A stretch of DNA of 64,000 nucleotides from Citricoccus alkalitolerans (GTDB taxonomy: Bacteria; Actinomycetota; Actinomycetes; Actinomycetales; Micrococcaceae), in contig NZ_BAAALH010000001.1 of assembly GCF_039528175.1 (NCBI RefSeq), positions 1,116,001 through 1,180,000 of the forward strand, written 5' to 3'. Of the stretch, positions 9,436 to 18,357 are shown piece after piece. The notes beneath the pieces are model-generated. The model was given only the letters and a program-made list of their open reading frames with translations, had not been told where the DNA came from and did no database searches. A program made the translations under genes and the position numbers. Each line of letters begins with the position of its first letter. The first letter of the stretch is position 1.

Positions 9436-9888
9436 ATGAGAGCTGTGCTGCAGAGGGCAACGTCCGCGTCCGTGACCGTCGAGGGCCGAGTGACCGGCCG
9501 TCTGGACTCCCCAGGGCTCGTGGTCCTGCTGGGGGTCTCGGTCCAGGACACCGAGGCGGAGGCGGTCCAGCTGGCCGAGAAGGTGGCGCACCTGCGCATC
9601 CTCGACGGCGAGGAGTCCCTCGTCGGGACGGGTGCCGCCGCCCTCGTGGTCAGCCAGTTCACCCTGTACGGGGACGTCCGCAAGGGGCGCCGGCCCTCGT
9701 GGACGCGGTCCGCGAAAGGCGATCGGGCCAAGCCGCTGTACGAGCTGTTCATCACCGCGCTGGAGGGGCTGGGCGTGCCGGTGGAGCGCGGGGTCTTCGG
9801 GGCCCCTATGGACGTGACCCTGGTCAATTCGGGCCCCTTCACCGTCTGGGTGGACACCGAAGACCTGGCGGGACCGCGGCGGGGTTGA
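9436..9888 (+). CDS. dtd: D-aminoacyl-tRNA deacylase
   Basis: Cytosolic proofreading enzyme that hydrolyses D-aminoacyl-tRNAs and Gly-tRNA-Ala. The 150-residue protein starts MRAVLQRATSASVTVEG and carries both signature motifs: SQFTLYGDVRKGRRPS and the Gly-cis-Pro loop in NSGPFTVWVD. Length is exactly typical. The ATG has GGGGAGAATGGAG upstream, a good ribosome binding site. It is divergent from rarA and convergent with the small gene that follows aspS. Confidence 0.96.
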   Translation: MRAVLQRATSASVTVEGRVTGRLDSPGLVVLLGVSVQDTEAEAVQLAEKVAHLRILDGEESLVGTGAAALVVSQFTLYGDVRKGRRPSWTRSAKGDRAKPLYELFITALEGLGVPVERGVFGAPMDVTLVNSGPFTVWVDTEDLAGPRRG

Positions 9889-9927
9889 CCCGCCGTCGGT
9901 CCCCAGGCAGCCGTCACCGAGCGGACG

Positions 9928-10140
9928 TCACCGCTGGCGCGAGGACCAGAGGCGCAGCACGACGAATTGCACCGCGACGCCGCCGGCCAGGGCGATGCCC
10001 CAGCGCAGCAGCATCGGCCATTCCGTGGACTGGTCGATCAGCACGTTCAGCGCGAAGGTGACGATCAGGACCGGCAGCAGCCGCACCGCCGTGGGCGGAA
10101 TACTGTCCCGGCGCTGATCCTGACCGCCCTGGGGCGCCAT
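9928..10140 (-). CDS. small two-helix membrane protein downstream of aspS
   Basis: A 70-residue protein with a short polar N-terminus and two predicted membrane helices (TAVRLLPVLIVTFALNVLI and WGIALAGGVAVQFVVLRLW). Its ATG lies one base past the aspS stop codon, so it is almost certainly translated from the aspS mRNA. I do not recognise a family. Small membrane proteins in this position are common in Micrococcaceae genomes. Function unknown. Confidence 0.75.
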   Translation of the reverse strand: MAPQGGQDQRRDSIPPTAVRLLPVLIVTFALNVLIDQSTEWPMLLRWGIALAGGVAVQFVVLRLWSSRQR

Positions 10141-10141
10141 G

Positions 10142-11992
10142 TCAGGCCTCCGTGGTGTCGGGCGAGCCCTGGGCGGCCTTCGTCCCCTGACCCGAAGTGG
10201 CGTCCTTCGGCTCCGGCGTGGCGTCCACGCCGGCCTCCTTGCGCTGCTGGTCCGTGATGGGGGCCGGGGCGGCGGTCAGGGGGTCATAGCCGTTGCCGGT
10301 CTTCGGAAACGCGATGACGTCCCGGATGGATTCGGTGCCGGCCAGCAGGGCGACGATGCGGTCCCAGCCGAAGGCGATGCCGCCATGCGGCGGGGCGCCG
10401 TACTTGAACCCCTCCAGGAGGAAGCCGAACTTGGACTGCGCGGACTCCTCGTCCAGGCCCATGAGCTTGAACACCCGCTCCTGGACCTCTCCCTGGTGGA
10501 TACGGATGGAGCCGCCGCCCACCTCGTTGCCGTTGACCACGATGTCGTAGGCGTAGGACAGCGCGCTGGCCGGATCCGTGTCAAAGGTGTCCATGAACTC
10601 GGGCTTCGGCGAGGTGAAGGCGTGATGCACCGCGGTCCAGGCACCGGACCCCACGGCGACGTCCCCGGAGGCCACGGCATCAGAGGCGGGCTCGAACATG
10701 GGGGCGTCCACGACCCACACGAACGCCCAGTCGGCCTCGGCTGCGGACACGTCCGGGCCGGCGTCCTTGATGAGGCCGACGCGGTGGCCGATCTCCACGC
10801 GTGCGGCACCGAGAATGGCGCGGGAGGGGGTGGTCTCGCCGGCGGCGAAGAAGATGCAGTCACCCGGGTTGGCGCCGGTGGCGGCGGCCAGGCCGGCCTT
10901 CTCCTCCTCGGAGATGTTCTTGGAGACCGGGCCGGTCAGCGAGCCGTCCTCCTGGATGAGCACGTACGCCAGGCCGCGGGCGCCGCGCTGCTTGGCCCAT
11001 TCCTGCCAGGCGTCCAGGGTGCGGCGCGGCTGGGAAGCGCCGCCGGGCATGACCACGGCACCCACATAGGGTGCCTTGAACACGCGGAACGGGGTGTCCG
11101 CGAAGTACTCGGTCAGGTCCGTCAGCTCGAGGCCGAAGCGCAGGTCCGGCTTGTCCGAGCCGTACTTCTCCATCGCCTCCCGGTAGGTCATGCGGCGGAT
11201 CGGGGTCGGGACGTCCACGCCGACCAGCGACCAGACTGATTTCACGATCTTCTCACCGAGGGCGATCACGTCGTCCTGCTCCACGAAAGAGGCCTCGATG
11301 TCCAGCTGCGTGAACTCCGGCTGACGGTCGGCGCGGAAATCCTCGTCCCGGTAGCAGCGGGCGATCTGGAAGTACTTCTCGATGCCGCCGACCTGCAGCA
11401 GCTGCTTGAACAGCTGCGGGGACTGGGGCAGGGCGTACCAGGATCCGGGCGCGAGGCGGGCCGGGACCACGAAGTCGCGGGCGCCCTCGGGGGTGGAGCG
11501 GGTCAGGGTGGGGGTCTCGACCTCGATGAATCCCTCCTCGTGCAGCAGGTTGCGGGCCGCACGGTTGACCTCGGAGCGCAGGCGCATGATGCGGGCCGGC
11601 TCGGGGCGGCGCAGGTCCAGGTAGCGGTGGCGCAGGCGGGCCTCCTCACCGACCTCCACGTGCTCGTCGATCTGGAACGGCAGCGGGGCGGCGGCATTGA
11701 GCACAGTCACGGTGTCTGCGATGAGCTCGATCTCGCCGGAGGGCAGCGCCGGGTTCTCGTTTCCCTCGGGGCGGCGCTCCACCGTGCCGGTGACCTGCAG
11801 GACGAACTCGTTGCGCAGCGGATCGAAGTCCTTCTCGTCCCGCACCACAACCTGGGCGAAACCGGAGGCGTCGCGAAGATCCACGAAGGCCACCCCACCG
11901 TGGTCACGGCGGCGTGCCACCCATCCGGTCACGGTGACGGTCTGTCCGATGAGCGAGGCGTTGAGTTCGCCCAGCTGGTGGGTGCGCAGCAC
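10142..11992 (-). CDS. aspS: aspartyl-tRNA synthetase
   Basis: Class II synthetase charging tRNA-Asp (and, if non-discriminating, tRNA-Asn; the sequence alone does not settle this). The 616 residues comprise the OB-fold anticodon domain (GWVARRRDHGGVAFVDLRD), motif 2 (YFQIARCYRDEDFRADRQPE), the bacterial GAD insertion, and motif 3 (GIAFGWDRIVALLAG), ending FPKTGNGYDPLT. A Thr/Ala-rich tail of about 30 residues extends beyond the usual C-terminus. It overlaps no gene and is followed one base later by the small membrane protein. It diverges from the APC permease across 99 bases. Confidence 0.97.
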   Translation of the reverse strand: MLRTHQLGELNASLIGQTVTVTGWVARRRDHGGVAFVDLRDASGFAQVVVRDEKDFDPLRNEFVLQVTGTVERRPEGNENPALPSGEIELIADTVTVLNAAAPLPFQIDEHVEVGEEARLRHRYLDLRRPEPARIMRLRSEVNRAARNLLHEEGFIEVETPTLTRSTPEGARDFVVPARLAPGSWYALPQSPQLFKQLLQVGGIEKYFQIARCYRDEDFRADRQPEFTQLDIEASFVEQDDVIALGEKIVKSVWSLVGVDVPTPIRRMTYREAMEKYGSDKPDLRFGLELTDLTEYFADTPFRVFKAPYVGAVVMPGGASQPRRTLDAWQEWAKQRGARGLAYVLIQEDGSLTGPVSKNISEEEKAGLAAATGANPGDCIFFAAGETTPSRAILGAARVEIGHRVGLIKDAGPDVSAAEADWAFVWVVDAPMFEPASDAVASGDVAVGSGAWTAVHHAFTSPKPEFMDTFDTDPASALSYAYDIVVNGNEVGGGSIRIHQGEVQERVFKLMGLDEESAQSKFGFLLEGFKYGAPPHGGIAFGWDRIVALLAGTESIRDVIAFPKTGNGYDPLTAAPAPITDQQRKEAGVDATPEPKDATSGQGTKAAQGSPDTTEA

Positions 11993-12091
11993 TTCAGGTC
12001 CTTCCGGTCCCGGTTCACCGGGATGTTCTGTGGGAGTGGTATCACTGGTTCAGCCCATCAGGGCAGACCGGTTCCCGGATGATTCTAGTGG

Positions 12092-13405
12092 GTGGAGCGC
12101 ATGCCTCTTCGACCGTCACAACCAATGTCCACGGGTGTCTCCCTCGAACGACGCCTGGGGCTGTCCGGGGCCGTGGTCATCGGCGTCGGTTCCATGGTCG
12201 GAGCCGGGGTGTTCTCCGCGCTCGGGCTGGCCGCTGCGCAGGCCGGCGGCCTGTTGATGGCCGCCCTGCTGGTGGCCGGGGTGACGGCCTGCCTCAATGC
12301 CATCTCCACGGCCCAATTGGCAGCGGTGCACCCGACCTCCGGCGGCGCCTATACCTTCGGCCGCCGGCAGCTCGGTGAGTGGGCCGGATTCCTGGCCGGC
12401 TGGGGTTTCGTCACCGGAAAGTCCGCTTCCATCGCCGCCATGGCCTACACCGTCGGCCTCTACGTGGCGCCGGGCACCGACTGGACCGCACGCTGGGTGG
12501 CGATCGCCGCCGTCGTGCTCCTGACCGGCGTCAACCTGCTCGGCATCACCCGGACGGTGCAGGCCACCGTGGCCATCCTGGTTCCGGTGCTGCTGATCCT
12601 CGCCCTGGTCATCGTGGTGGGCCTGACCTTCGGGCCCGACGCCGGCTCCGCCGCTCCCCCGGCCGGCTCGGGCGCGCCGGTGGAGCCCTCAGCGCTGGGG
12701 GTGCTGCAGGCATCGGGGCTGCTGTTCTTCGCGTTCGCCGGATACGCCCGGATCGCGACGATGGGTGAGGAGGTCCGCGATCCCCGCCGGACGATCCCCC
12801 GCGCGGTGCTGGGTGCCCTGGGGTTCACGCTGGTGCTCTACGGACTGTTGGCCTGGAGCCTGACGCACGTTCTCGGCGAGGACGGGCTGGCGGGCTCGGA
12901 GGCACCCGTCCGGGACGCCGTGGGCCTGCTCTTCGGCCCGGACTGGCTCTGGCTCGCCGTGGGCGGGGCGGCGCTGGCCAGCCTGGGATCCCTCCTCAAT
13001 CTCGTGGCCGGGATCTCCCGCACGGGGCTGGCCATGTCCCGCGAGGGCGACCTGCCGCGGCCCCTGGCCCGGGTCTCCACCCGCACGTCGGTCCCGTGGG
13101 CCGCCCAGCTGGCAGCCGCCACGGTGGTGATCGTGCTGCTGCTGACGGCGGATGTGCTGACCGTGGTGGGCTTCTCCTCCTTCGGCGTGCTGGTGTACTA
13201 CGCCGTCTCCAATCTGGCGGCCTTCACCCTGACCGATCGCGTGGTGCGTTCTCCCCGCTGGCTGAACCTCACCGGTGCCGTGCTCTGTCTGGTGTTGGCC
13301 TTCACCCTTCCGGCGCTGTCCGTGGTCATCATGCTCGCGGTGTTCGCCGTGGGACTGCTCGGCCGCCTGGTGGTGCTCCGTATTCGGTCCCAGCGGGTTG
13401 GATGA
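12092..13405 (+). CDS. APC-superfamily amino acid permease
   Basis: A 437-residue polytopic membrane protein with about 12 helices. The first helix region, SGAVVIGVGSMVGAGVFSAL, has the Gly-rich unwound substrate site typical of the amino acid/polyamine/organocation superfamily. Helix 3 has TSGGAYTFGRRQLGEWAGFL, and later FFAFAGYARIATMGEEVRDP matches the conserved loop of the family. Substrate cannot be told. The start could be GTG 12092, ATG 12101 or ATG 12125; all precede the first helix. The gene marks the left edge of the accessory region between aspS and hisS. Confidence 0.88.
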   Translation: MERMPLRPSQPMSTGVSLERRLGLSGAVVIGVGSMVGAGVFSALGLAAAQAGGLLMAALLVAGVTACLNAISTAQLAAVHPTSGGAYTFGRRQLGEWAGFLAGWGFVTGKSASIAAMAYTVGLYVAPGTDWTARWVAIAAVVLLTGVNLLGITRTVQATVAILVPVLLILALVIVVGLTFGPDAGSAAPPAGSGAPVEPSALGVLQASGLLFFAFAGYARIATMGEEVRDPRRTIPRAVLGALGFTLVLYGLLAWSLTHVLGEDGLAGSEAPVRDAVGLLFGPDWLWLAVGGAALASLGSLLNLVAGISRTGLAMSREGDLPRPLARVSTRTSVPWAAQLAAATVVIVLLLTADVLTVVGFSSFGVLVYYAVSNLAAFTLTDRVVRSPRWLNLTGAVLCLVLAFTLPALSVVIMLAVFAVGLLGRLVVLRIRSQRVG

Positions 13406-13973
13406 GGTGGGTGAGCTGGACGAATCCATCCTGCCGGGGCGTTCTTGAGCGTGTCAGATAGCGCCCCCGTACCGGGTAGATCACCGGACGGGTCTTGCGG
13501 GACACCTGATGAGACATGATGCCGTCCGGCCACTTCAGCGGTCAGTGTGGGCGGTAGGGGTTCCCCCTGCGGGACGGACCAGCTGAGTTCATTAGGGGAA
13601 CTCTTACGGACAGACTTAGCAGCTATGGACGGACGAGACTCCGTACATCTCAACGCGACCGTGCCAGCAAGGGGTCGTCGTGCACCACCAGAACACAGTT
13701 TCCGGTGTTCCGTTCCTAGTCGCCGACTCGCGCATGCCTGGGGCCTGCTTTGGGCAGTCCCGACGGCGTAGGAATGAGCTTTACCGACATGGCCCGGGGT
13801 TGGTGCAGTCCACGTCGGAATCGTTCCTAGACTCCGGCTCCGAACCAATCAGTTACTCGGACCTAGTCCGGCAGGTCCAAAAGTATGTCGCTACGAGCGC
13901 TGCGATGCCGAATCCAGATGCACTAGTCATGTTCCTTCGGAGGCAACGACCGCCGCCGAAGGCCAATGAAAAC
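13406..13973. other. 568-base region without a recognisable gene
   Basis: After the permease stop the sequence shows short overlapping frames on both strands with no consistent codon bias, no start with a ribosome site and no family similarity. A fall in GC begins near 13950. It may be decayed DNA at the edge of the island. I see no tRNA, terminator or insertion-sequence end. Confidence 0.5.
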
Positions 13974-14126
13974 TCAGATGGCGCAAACAAACCACAATAT
14001 AGATGCGCATAGACTTAACACACGAACTTCTTCTGAATTAGTGTTCAAGTGCAGAAACAGCGACATAGTGGCAGCCAGTACAAAACCTCCAATCCCGACA
14101 TACTGCCTAGTGCTCGAGCGGTTCAT
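13974..14126 (-). CDS. 50-residue two-helix membrane protein
   Basis: A short gene starting with ATG at 14124-14126 and preceded on the minus strand by AGGAGA with 11 bases between, a strong Shine-Dalgarno. It reads MNRSSTRQY, a hydrophobic helix (VGIGGFVLAATMSLFLHL), a polar turn NTNSEEV, a second helix (LSLCASILWFVCAI) and a stop. Codon use is clearly less GC-rich than in the neighbours, suggesting foreign origin. No family recognised. The coherent helix-turn-helix hydrophobic pattern and the ribosome site are the evidence that it is real. Confidence 0.6.
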   Translation of the reverse strand: MNRSSTRQYVGIGGFVLAATMSLFLHLNTNSEEVRVLSLCASILWFVCAI

Positions 14127-14549
14127 CCTCAACTGCTTCTCCTGTCAGTCACCTACTGGCTGTGAAATGCCGGAGCGCGCGGGAATCCGGCCTCCACAAC
14201 AGACTGGGACGGGTTGATTGCATCGCCTTGGCCACTGAAGCCGGCAGGGAGGGCGAGGGCTCAAAAAGATCGTTGTAGTCGGCGACGGTTGTGGTGTTGA
14301 GGTTCGTGAGCATTGACTCAGATTCACCGGTCCCGTCGTGGATGTATAGGGCTTGGGTCCCGCGAGACGACCACAGACACAGGCAAGGCACCGGCCTGCT
14401 GGACAATCCCGTGGGGGTTTCTATTGCGGGACGGTCGAGACTGTGTGGCTGGAGGGCGAGAGCCCAGAGGATGATCTTTGTAAGTTGAGCACTTTGGCGT
14501 TTCCAGAGAAGCGTGGGCGACCAGTCCAGTGCCCGTCCCGACTCGTTGG
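14127..14549. other. 423-base region without a clear gene
   Basis: On the minus strand around 14270-14350 a frame reads LYIHDGTGESESMLTNLNTT and continues VADYNDLFEP, which looks protein-like, but its upstream part has no start and poor codon use. It may be the decayed end of a lost gene. Nothing else is supportable. Confidence 0.4.
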
Positions 14550-14765
14550 TTATAGCGGGCTGTCTCTTCTGAATGCGGCGCGACGCCGCAGCAGTAACAC
14601 TATTGCGACAACAAGGATGAGCAATCCAAGCACATTCGGAATCAGCCGTGCCCACACGGGGGCAGACAGAAGAATGAGCACAACATTCACCGCTCCCAAG
14701 CTGAGGCACGCAATGATGCCCCATGGCCACCAGGGCCAAAACCTCGACTGATTCGCGGTTGTCAT
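14550..14765 (-). CDS. small two-helix membrane protein
   Basis: A 71-residue product with a short N-terminus (MTTANQSRFWPWWPWG) and two predicted membrane helices (IIACLSLGAVNVVLILLSAP and IPNVLGLLILVVAIVLLL), followed by an Arg-rich cytoplasmic end (RRRAAFRRD) that fits the positive-inside rule. No convincing ribosome site precedes the ATG at 14763-14765. It is one of several unrelated two-helix proteins in this island. Family and function unknown. Confidence 0.55.
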   Translation of the reverse strand: MTTANQSRFWPWWPWGIIACLSLGAVNVVLILLSAPVWARLIPNVLGLLILVVAIVLLLRRRAAFRRDSPL

Positions 14766-14876
14766 GCCAAGAGCTTAGAGGCATCCGGGGTGAATATGCC
14801 CCTTGTCAAATGCTGAACTGGTCGACTGTCTGAGTCCAGAAGTCGTACTCTCCCATTAGGAGAATTTCACAGTGGG

Positions 14877-15218
14877 ATGGTTGACCGAGACGTGTGGAAG
14901 GCTGCTCTCGCCATGAGGGATCATGGCTGCATGGAACCCGGAACCCGGTCATGGAAGCAGGTGACTGCAGGAGTGCTGGCCTTGCTCAGTGAGGTGGACC
15001 CCTATCGACTCGATCCTGGCATGCCCGAAGGGGCACCGGAGGACGAGTACGCTCCGGAGGCCAACGCCATCACACGGCACCTCCTTTCCCACGGGACGGT
15101 CGACGTCGATCAAGTCGATGCTATTTGGCACGATTGTTTCGACGAATCACTCAGCAAAGTCACCGGTGCCGAGGCCGCAGAGAACCTCGTATCGCGCCTG
15201 AATCAACTGGTCCGGTAG
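14877..15218 (+). CDS. small acidic protein, possibly DUF1871-like
   Basis: A 113-residue acidic, helical protein with the stretch LDPGMPEGAPEDEYAPEANA followed by a helix and DVDQVDAIWHDCFDESL. A proline/acid turn with D-E-Y-x-P-E-A before a helix recalls DUF1871 and related families that include immunity-like proteins; I hold this loosely. ATG at 14877 has AGGAGA 13 bases upstream. It is followed by 176 bases with nothing recognisable and by a convergent gene. Function unknown. Confidence 0.6.
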   Translation: MVDRDVWKAALAMRDHGCMEPGTRSWKQVTAGVLALLSEVDPYRLDPGMPEGAPEDEYAPEANAITRHLLSHGTVDVDQVDAIWHDCFDESLSKVTGAEAAENLVSRLNQLVR

Positions 15219-15394
15219 TTCAGGTCAGAGGACTGTGGCATCACCGAGGTTGCGTCGGCTGAGGATCCGCACCCGGGCGTGGCCGTGTGGATGATGGGAG
15301 CCGCGTATCGCTTCGCGATCTTCCTTCCCCCCCCATCTCGGAAGCTCACCGGCTCCAGGGGCTGCTCATTCTCTTGCTGTGGTGCGGTGACCGG

Positions 15395-16222
15395 CTACGC
15401 GGGGATGAAAGGCCATATATCGCCACTGGCTGTGGTGAGTTCGTACATGGGGCGACGGCGGATGCGGGTCCGGGTTGGCGTCATGGTCGCTTGCCCGTCG
15501 CAGAGGCGCCGAACTTCCCGCAGTGCCTCTGTGGCGAATTCGGCGAGTTCCTCGTGAACGTCCATGATGAAGTCCATGTGGACGAAGTCATGCCGGTAGA
15601 ACAGCTCAAAGACGTCTCCTCGGGAGCGCATCCGGAAGTGGTTACCGCCGGGGGAAGCCGTCTCCAGGATGACCTCCGGCGGGACGACGGTGATGTCGAA
15701 GGGCAGGTCGCCGAGCTCGGCCACGGCGGCGGTTCGGAACGTGTCGGCGACGAACTGGTGGTACTGCTCGGCGTCCTCTGTTCCCTGCCGGCGCTTTCGG
15801 GCGCGATGGACCCAACCGGGCATGGGGATCAGTCCGGCTGCACCCCACAAGGTGGTTGTATCGAGCACCGTGCCGTCGTCGAGTTCGACGTCCAGGCGCG
15901 TGCGTCCTAGGGCGTTGTACTGCGTCCATCTACCGGCACAGACCGCCTCGGCGATTCGTTCGATCATCGCGAGGGAGTCTTCGTCCCAGTCCAGTTCCCA
16001 CTGGTTGGCGCCGTCCCCGAAGCTCAGCAGCAATTCGTCCCCAATGAGGCAGACCAGCGCAAGCCGGGGTTCGCTCCCGTCGGCAGGTCGGAAGTCGGCA
16101 TCGGCAAACACTGGGTGGTCGGCTTCGGTGGAGCGATAGGTCTCCACGACTGTTGCCCTACCGTCCAGGTCGGAGCGTAGGCGCGTAAGGAGGGACTCCC
16201 AGCGGACGGCCAGCTCATCCAC
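15395..16222 (-). CDS. hypothetical protein with a truncated paralogue at 30370
   Basis: A 275-residue soluble protein without signal peptide or membrane segment. The N-terminal part has TVVETYRSTEADHPVFADAD and LVCLIGDELLLSFGDGANQW; the C-terminal part has HDFVHMDFIMDVHEELAEFA. I do not recognise the family. The start is GTG at 16220-16222 and overlaps the stop of a 16-codon upstream ORF. The first 74 residues have a close copy at 30370-30595 on the plus strand, with homologous upstream DNA, so the gene was duplicated and the other copy lost its 3' part. Possibly an immunity- or house-type accessory protein; no function can be assigned. Confidence 0.72.
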   Translation of the reverse strand: MDELAVRWESLLTRLRSDLDGRATVVETYRSTEADHPVFADADFRPADGSEPRLALVCLIGDELLLSFGDGANQWELDWDEDSLAMIERIAEAVCAGRWTQYNALGRTRLDVELDDGTVLDTTTLWGAAGLIPMPGWVHRARKRRQGTEDAEQYHQFVADTFRTAAVAELGDLPFDITVVPPEVILETASPGGNHFRMRSRGDVFELFYRHDFVHMDFIMDVHEELAEFATEALREVRRLCDGQATMTPTRTRIRRRPMYELTTASGDIWPFIPA

Positions 16223-16265
16223 GGCATACCCCGGAGTCCCGCCTGGCCACCGTCCTGCTGTTCAT
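16215..16265 (-). CDS. 16-codon upstream ORF (possible leader peptide)
   Basis: ATG at 16263-16265 opens MNSRTVARRDSGVCRG and its stop (TGA) overlaps the GTG start of the 275-residue gene (GTGGATGA on the minus strand). The duplicated copy at 30327-30377 keeps the same length, start, stop position (TGA replaced by TAA) and overlap. The translation there is MNSKTMARGHSGVCRG. Conservation of an intact frame in both copies suggests a translated leader that couples to the main gene. Confidence 0.4.
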   Translation of the reverse strand: MNSRTVARRDSGVCRG

Positions 16266-16421
16266 GAGGCCACGCTACCTTTACGGATTCCCTACGCGTT
16301 TCCTCAAGGTGGCATCAGCTCTGTCCGTGAGGGGATCATCATGCGGGCCACGGACCGGTGTGCTGACCTCGGACCGTCGCGGCCGGCCCTGTCCCATTGA
16401 GCCGGATATGGAATGGCCGGA

Positions 16422-17000
16422 TCAGGTCGCCGCGAGCTGCCCCTTCAGTGCCGGAGCCGAGCGCAGGGCCTGCCACACGAGGAAGCAGACAATGAGGACG
16501 TTGAGGGCGACCGCTGCGACCTCCGGGGCGTCGGGCACCAGCCACCATGTCGACAACTGACCCAGGCCGACCACCAGCACGAGAACACCGGATCGCACCA
16601 CCGCAGCGCGCGATCTCCGCTCGGGCCAGGACAACAGGCCGGCCCCGAGCAGCCACAACCCGACCAAGGTGCTGGGCCCCACGACAAACCACGTCAACAT
16701 CAGCAACGGCACGCTCACCCCGACGGCCCCAACCAAGAGCAGCAGGCCAGAAGCGAGTTGACCAGTCAACCCGGCCAGGATCACCGAACCCAGTAACGCC
16801 ACCATTAGACAGATCGTCACAACCGGCCAGGGCCACCCCGTCCAGTTGACCCATAACGTCGGGGCGAGCACCCCGGCCAGGCTCCCCACCGCGGAACAGG
16901 CCAGCAGCAGGCAGGCATGCCAACGCCGCATCACTTCCACTGCGCGCGCCGTTGTCGGCGGGAGTCGGTGATGCGTTTCAGATACTCGAGCGTCCCCCAT
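16422..17000 (-). CDS. polytopic membrane protein, paralogue of 25590-26171
   Basis: A 192-residue protein with about six predicted helices, beginning MGDARVSETHHRLPP, then MRRWHACLLLACSAVGSLAG. The central part reads GLLLLVGAVGVSVPLLML and GPSTLVGLWLLGAGLLSWPE. A close full-length paralogue lies 9 kb away on the same strand, and its similarity continues upstream of the start and at the MGDARVSE N-terminus. That supports the start at 17000, although the inner ATG of MRRWHAC is possible. No family recognised; a membrane role is all that can be said. Confidence 0.7.
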   Translation of the reverse strand: MGDARVSETHHRLPPTTARAVEVMRRWHACLLLACSAVGSLAGVLAPTLWVNWTGWPWPVVTICLMVALLGSVILAGLTGQLASGLLLLVGAVGVSVPLLMLTWFVVGPSTLVGLWLLGAGLLSWPERRSRAAVVRSGVLVLVVGLGQLSTWWLVPDAPEVAAVALNVLIVCFLVWQALRSAPALKGQLAAT

Positions 17001-17193
17001 GGCTGGAGCCTACCGCCGCCCTTGTCCCGGCCCGTGAGGAGATCCCTAGCCGGGCAGTCTTCGCGAGTTGGTCGTGAAACCAGCCAGAGGACCTGGCGGC
17101 TTCGGCTGCTGATGGCGCCGCGACCGTCGCCCGAACGGCTCGGCAGCTAGTTCGATGGCCTCACCTCAGTGGTAGGTCCCAGGTGGTCGGGGT

Positions 17194-18357
17194 TCAGCGG
17201 TCGTGGAGTTGGATGTAGCGGAGGGCTGAAGGGACCGGGAAATGCGGTTCACCATGCTGAGGACCGGCGAGGTAGGCCTCTTCGTAGCCGGTGATCTGGC
17301 CGGTGTTTGCGTGCACGAGAAGGCTGGTGCGGTAGGTTCCGTCATCCTCGGTCTCAAGTCCGAGCGCGTAGGAATGGTTGCCGCGCCGGTCGGTGGTCTG
17401 TCCGAGGTATTCGATGCCAGGTTCGGTGGTTAGGGCTTCCAGCAGGGCGTCGTTGGCCTCCGGTGTCAGACTCCAGTGCATGAGCATCATCCCGGCAATC
17501 TGCAAGAGGCCCCGGTCACCGTCGGCGACGGCTGCCAGGTTGGTGTCCCGGAGGGCAGTCAGGTACGTGCGCATTGCGTCGCCGGTGACCGGCGGCGGTT
17601 CGGGGAACATCCCGGCGTAGTCCGCTTCCGAGTATTCGTGGGTCACGGTCTCACCGGGCTTGAGGTCCTCGCCCTTCAGGTTCCGTGCCTCGGGGTCCAG
17701 GGGCCGGCCGTCGGCGTCAATTGGGGTGCCGGCGGTGATGACCTGGCGGACAATGTCCCCGGGTTCGGCGCTGGTCCGGTAGGTCTTCGGCAGGGTGATG
17801 TCCGGGGTGATCTCCCGTTCAGAGCCATCCCACATCGTCCCCAGCTCCCAGTGCGTCACCTCCAGATCGCGCAGCGACCGAGGTGGCTCGGCGGAGTGTC
17901 CTGCCTGGCGGGCCAGGGCCACCACGTCGGCCTTGGTCTCGGGAACGTCAGCCGTCGAGGTGGCATCGGCTGATCCGGTCGGCTCGTCATCGGCTTGACC
18001 CGGGCGGTCCATGGTCAGGGGTCGGGCCAGGCTCTGGGTCGAGACCAGCACAGCCCTCTCGTAGGCCTGATGGGATGCGTAGACCCCTACGCCGAGGCTG
18101 ATCGCCACGGCCACTGCCGCGGCGGCGGCCGGAAGCACCCACCGGGGCCGCCCCGACCCCGGACGGCCGATCGAGGGGCGGCGCAACCGGCGGGGTGCGC
18201 CACCGGGATGGGTTTCTACGGGTCGATCATTGGATTCGGTGGCGGTCTCGCCGGCCAGCAAGGCGGCCAGGTCTGCTTCTGCCCGGTCATCCAGGGGGCG
18301 ATCCTCTGGTGCCATCGGGACGGGGTTGAGGGTCCGGAGGCGGTCGTCAAGAGTCAT
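17194..18357 (-). CDS. CU044_5270-family membrane-anchored protein (sigma-factor partner)
   Basis: A 387-residue protein with a cytoplasmic N-terminus (MTLDDRLRTLNPVP, an actinobacterial hallmark of this family), a basic stretch, one membrane helix (WVLPAAAAAVAVAISLGVGV) and a large extracellular domain. That domain contains VTHWELGTMWDGSE and GLETEDDGTYRTSLLV, with a C-terminus of the type seen in CU044_5270-family proteins. Such genes usually follow an ECF sigma factor and may act like anti-sigma factors. Here the ATG overlaps the TGA of the sigma gene (ATGA), so the two were coupled. The sigma gene is now split, so this partner may have lost its cognate factor. Confidence 0.8.
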   Translation of the reverse strand: MTLDDRLRTLNPVPMAPEDRPLDDRAEADLAALLAGETATESNDRPVETHPGGAPRRLRRPSIGRPGSGRPRWVLPAAAAAVAVAISLGVGVYASHQAYERAVLVSTQSLARPLTMDRPGQADDEPTGSADATSTADVPETKADVVALARQAGHSAEPPRSLRDLEVTHWELGTMWDGSEREITPDITLPKTYRTSAEPGDIVRQVITAGTPIDADGRPLDPEARNLKGEDLKPGETVTHEYSEADYAGMFPEPPPVTGDAMRTYLTALRDTNLAAVADGDRGLLQIAGMMLMHWSLTPEANDALLEALTTEPGIEYLGQTTDRRGNHSYALGLETEDDGTYRTSLLVHANTGQITGYEEAYLAGPQHGEPHFPVPSALRYIQLHDR

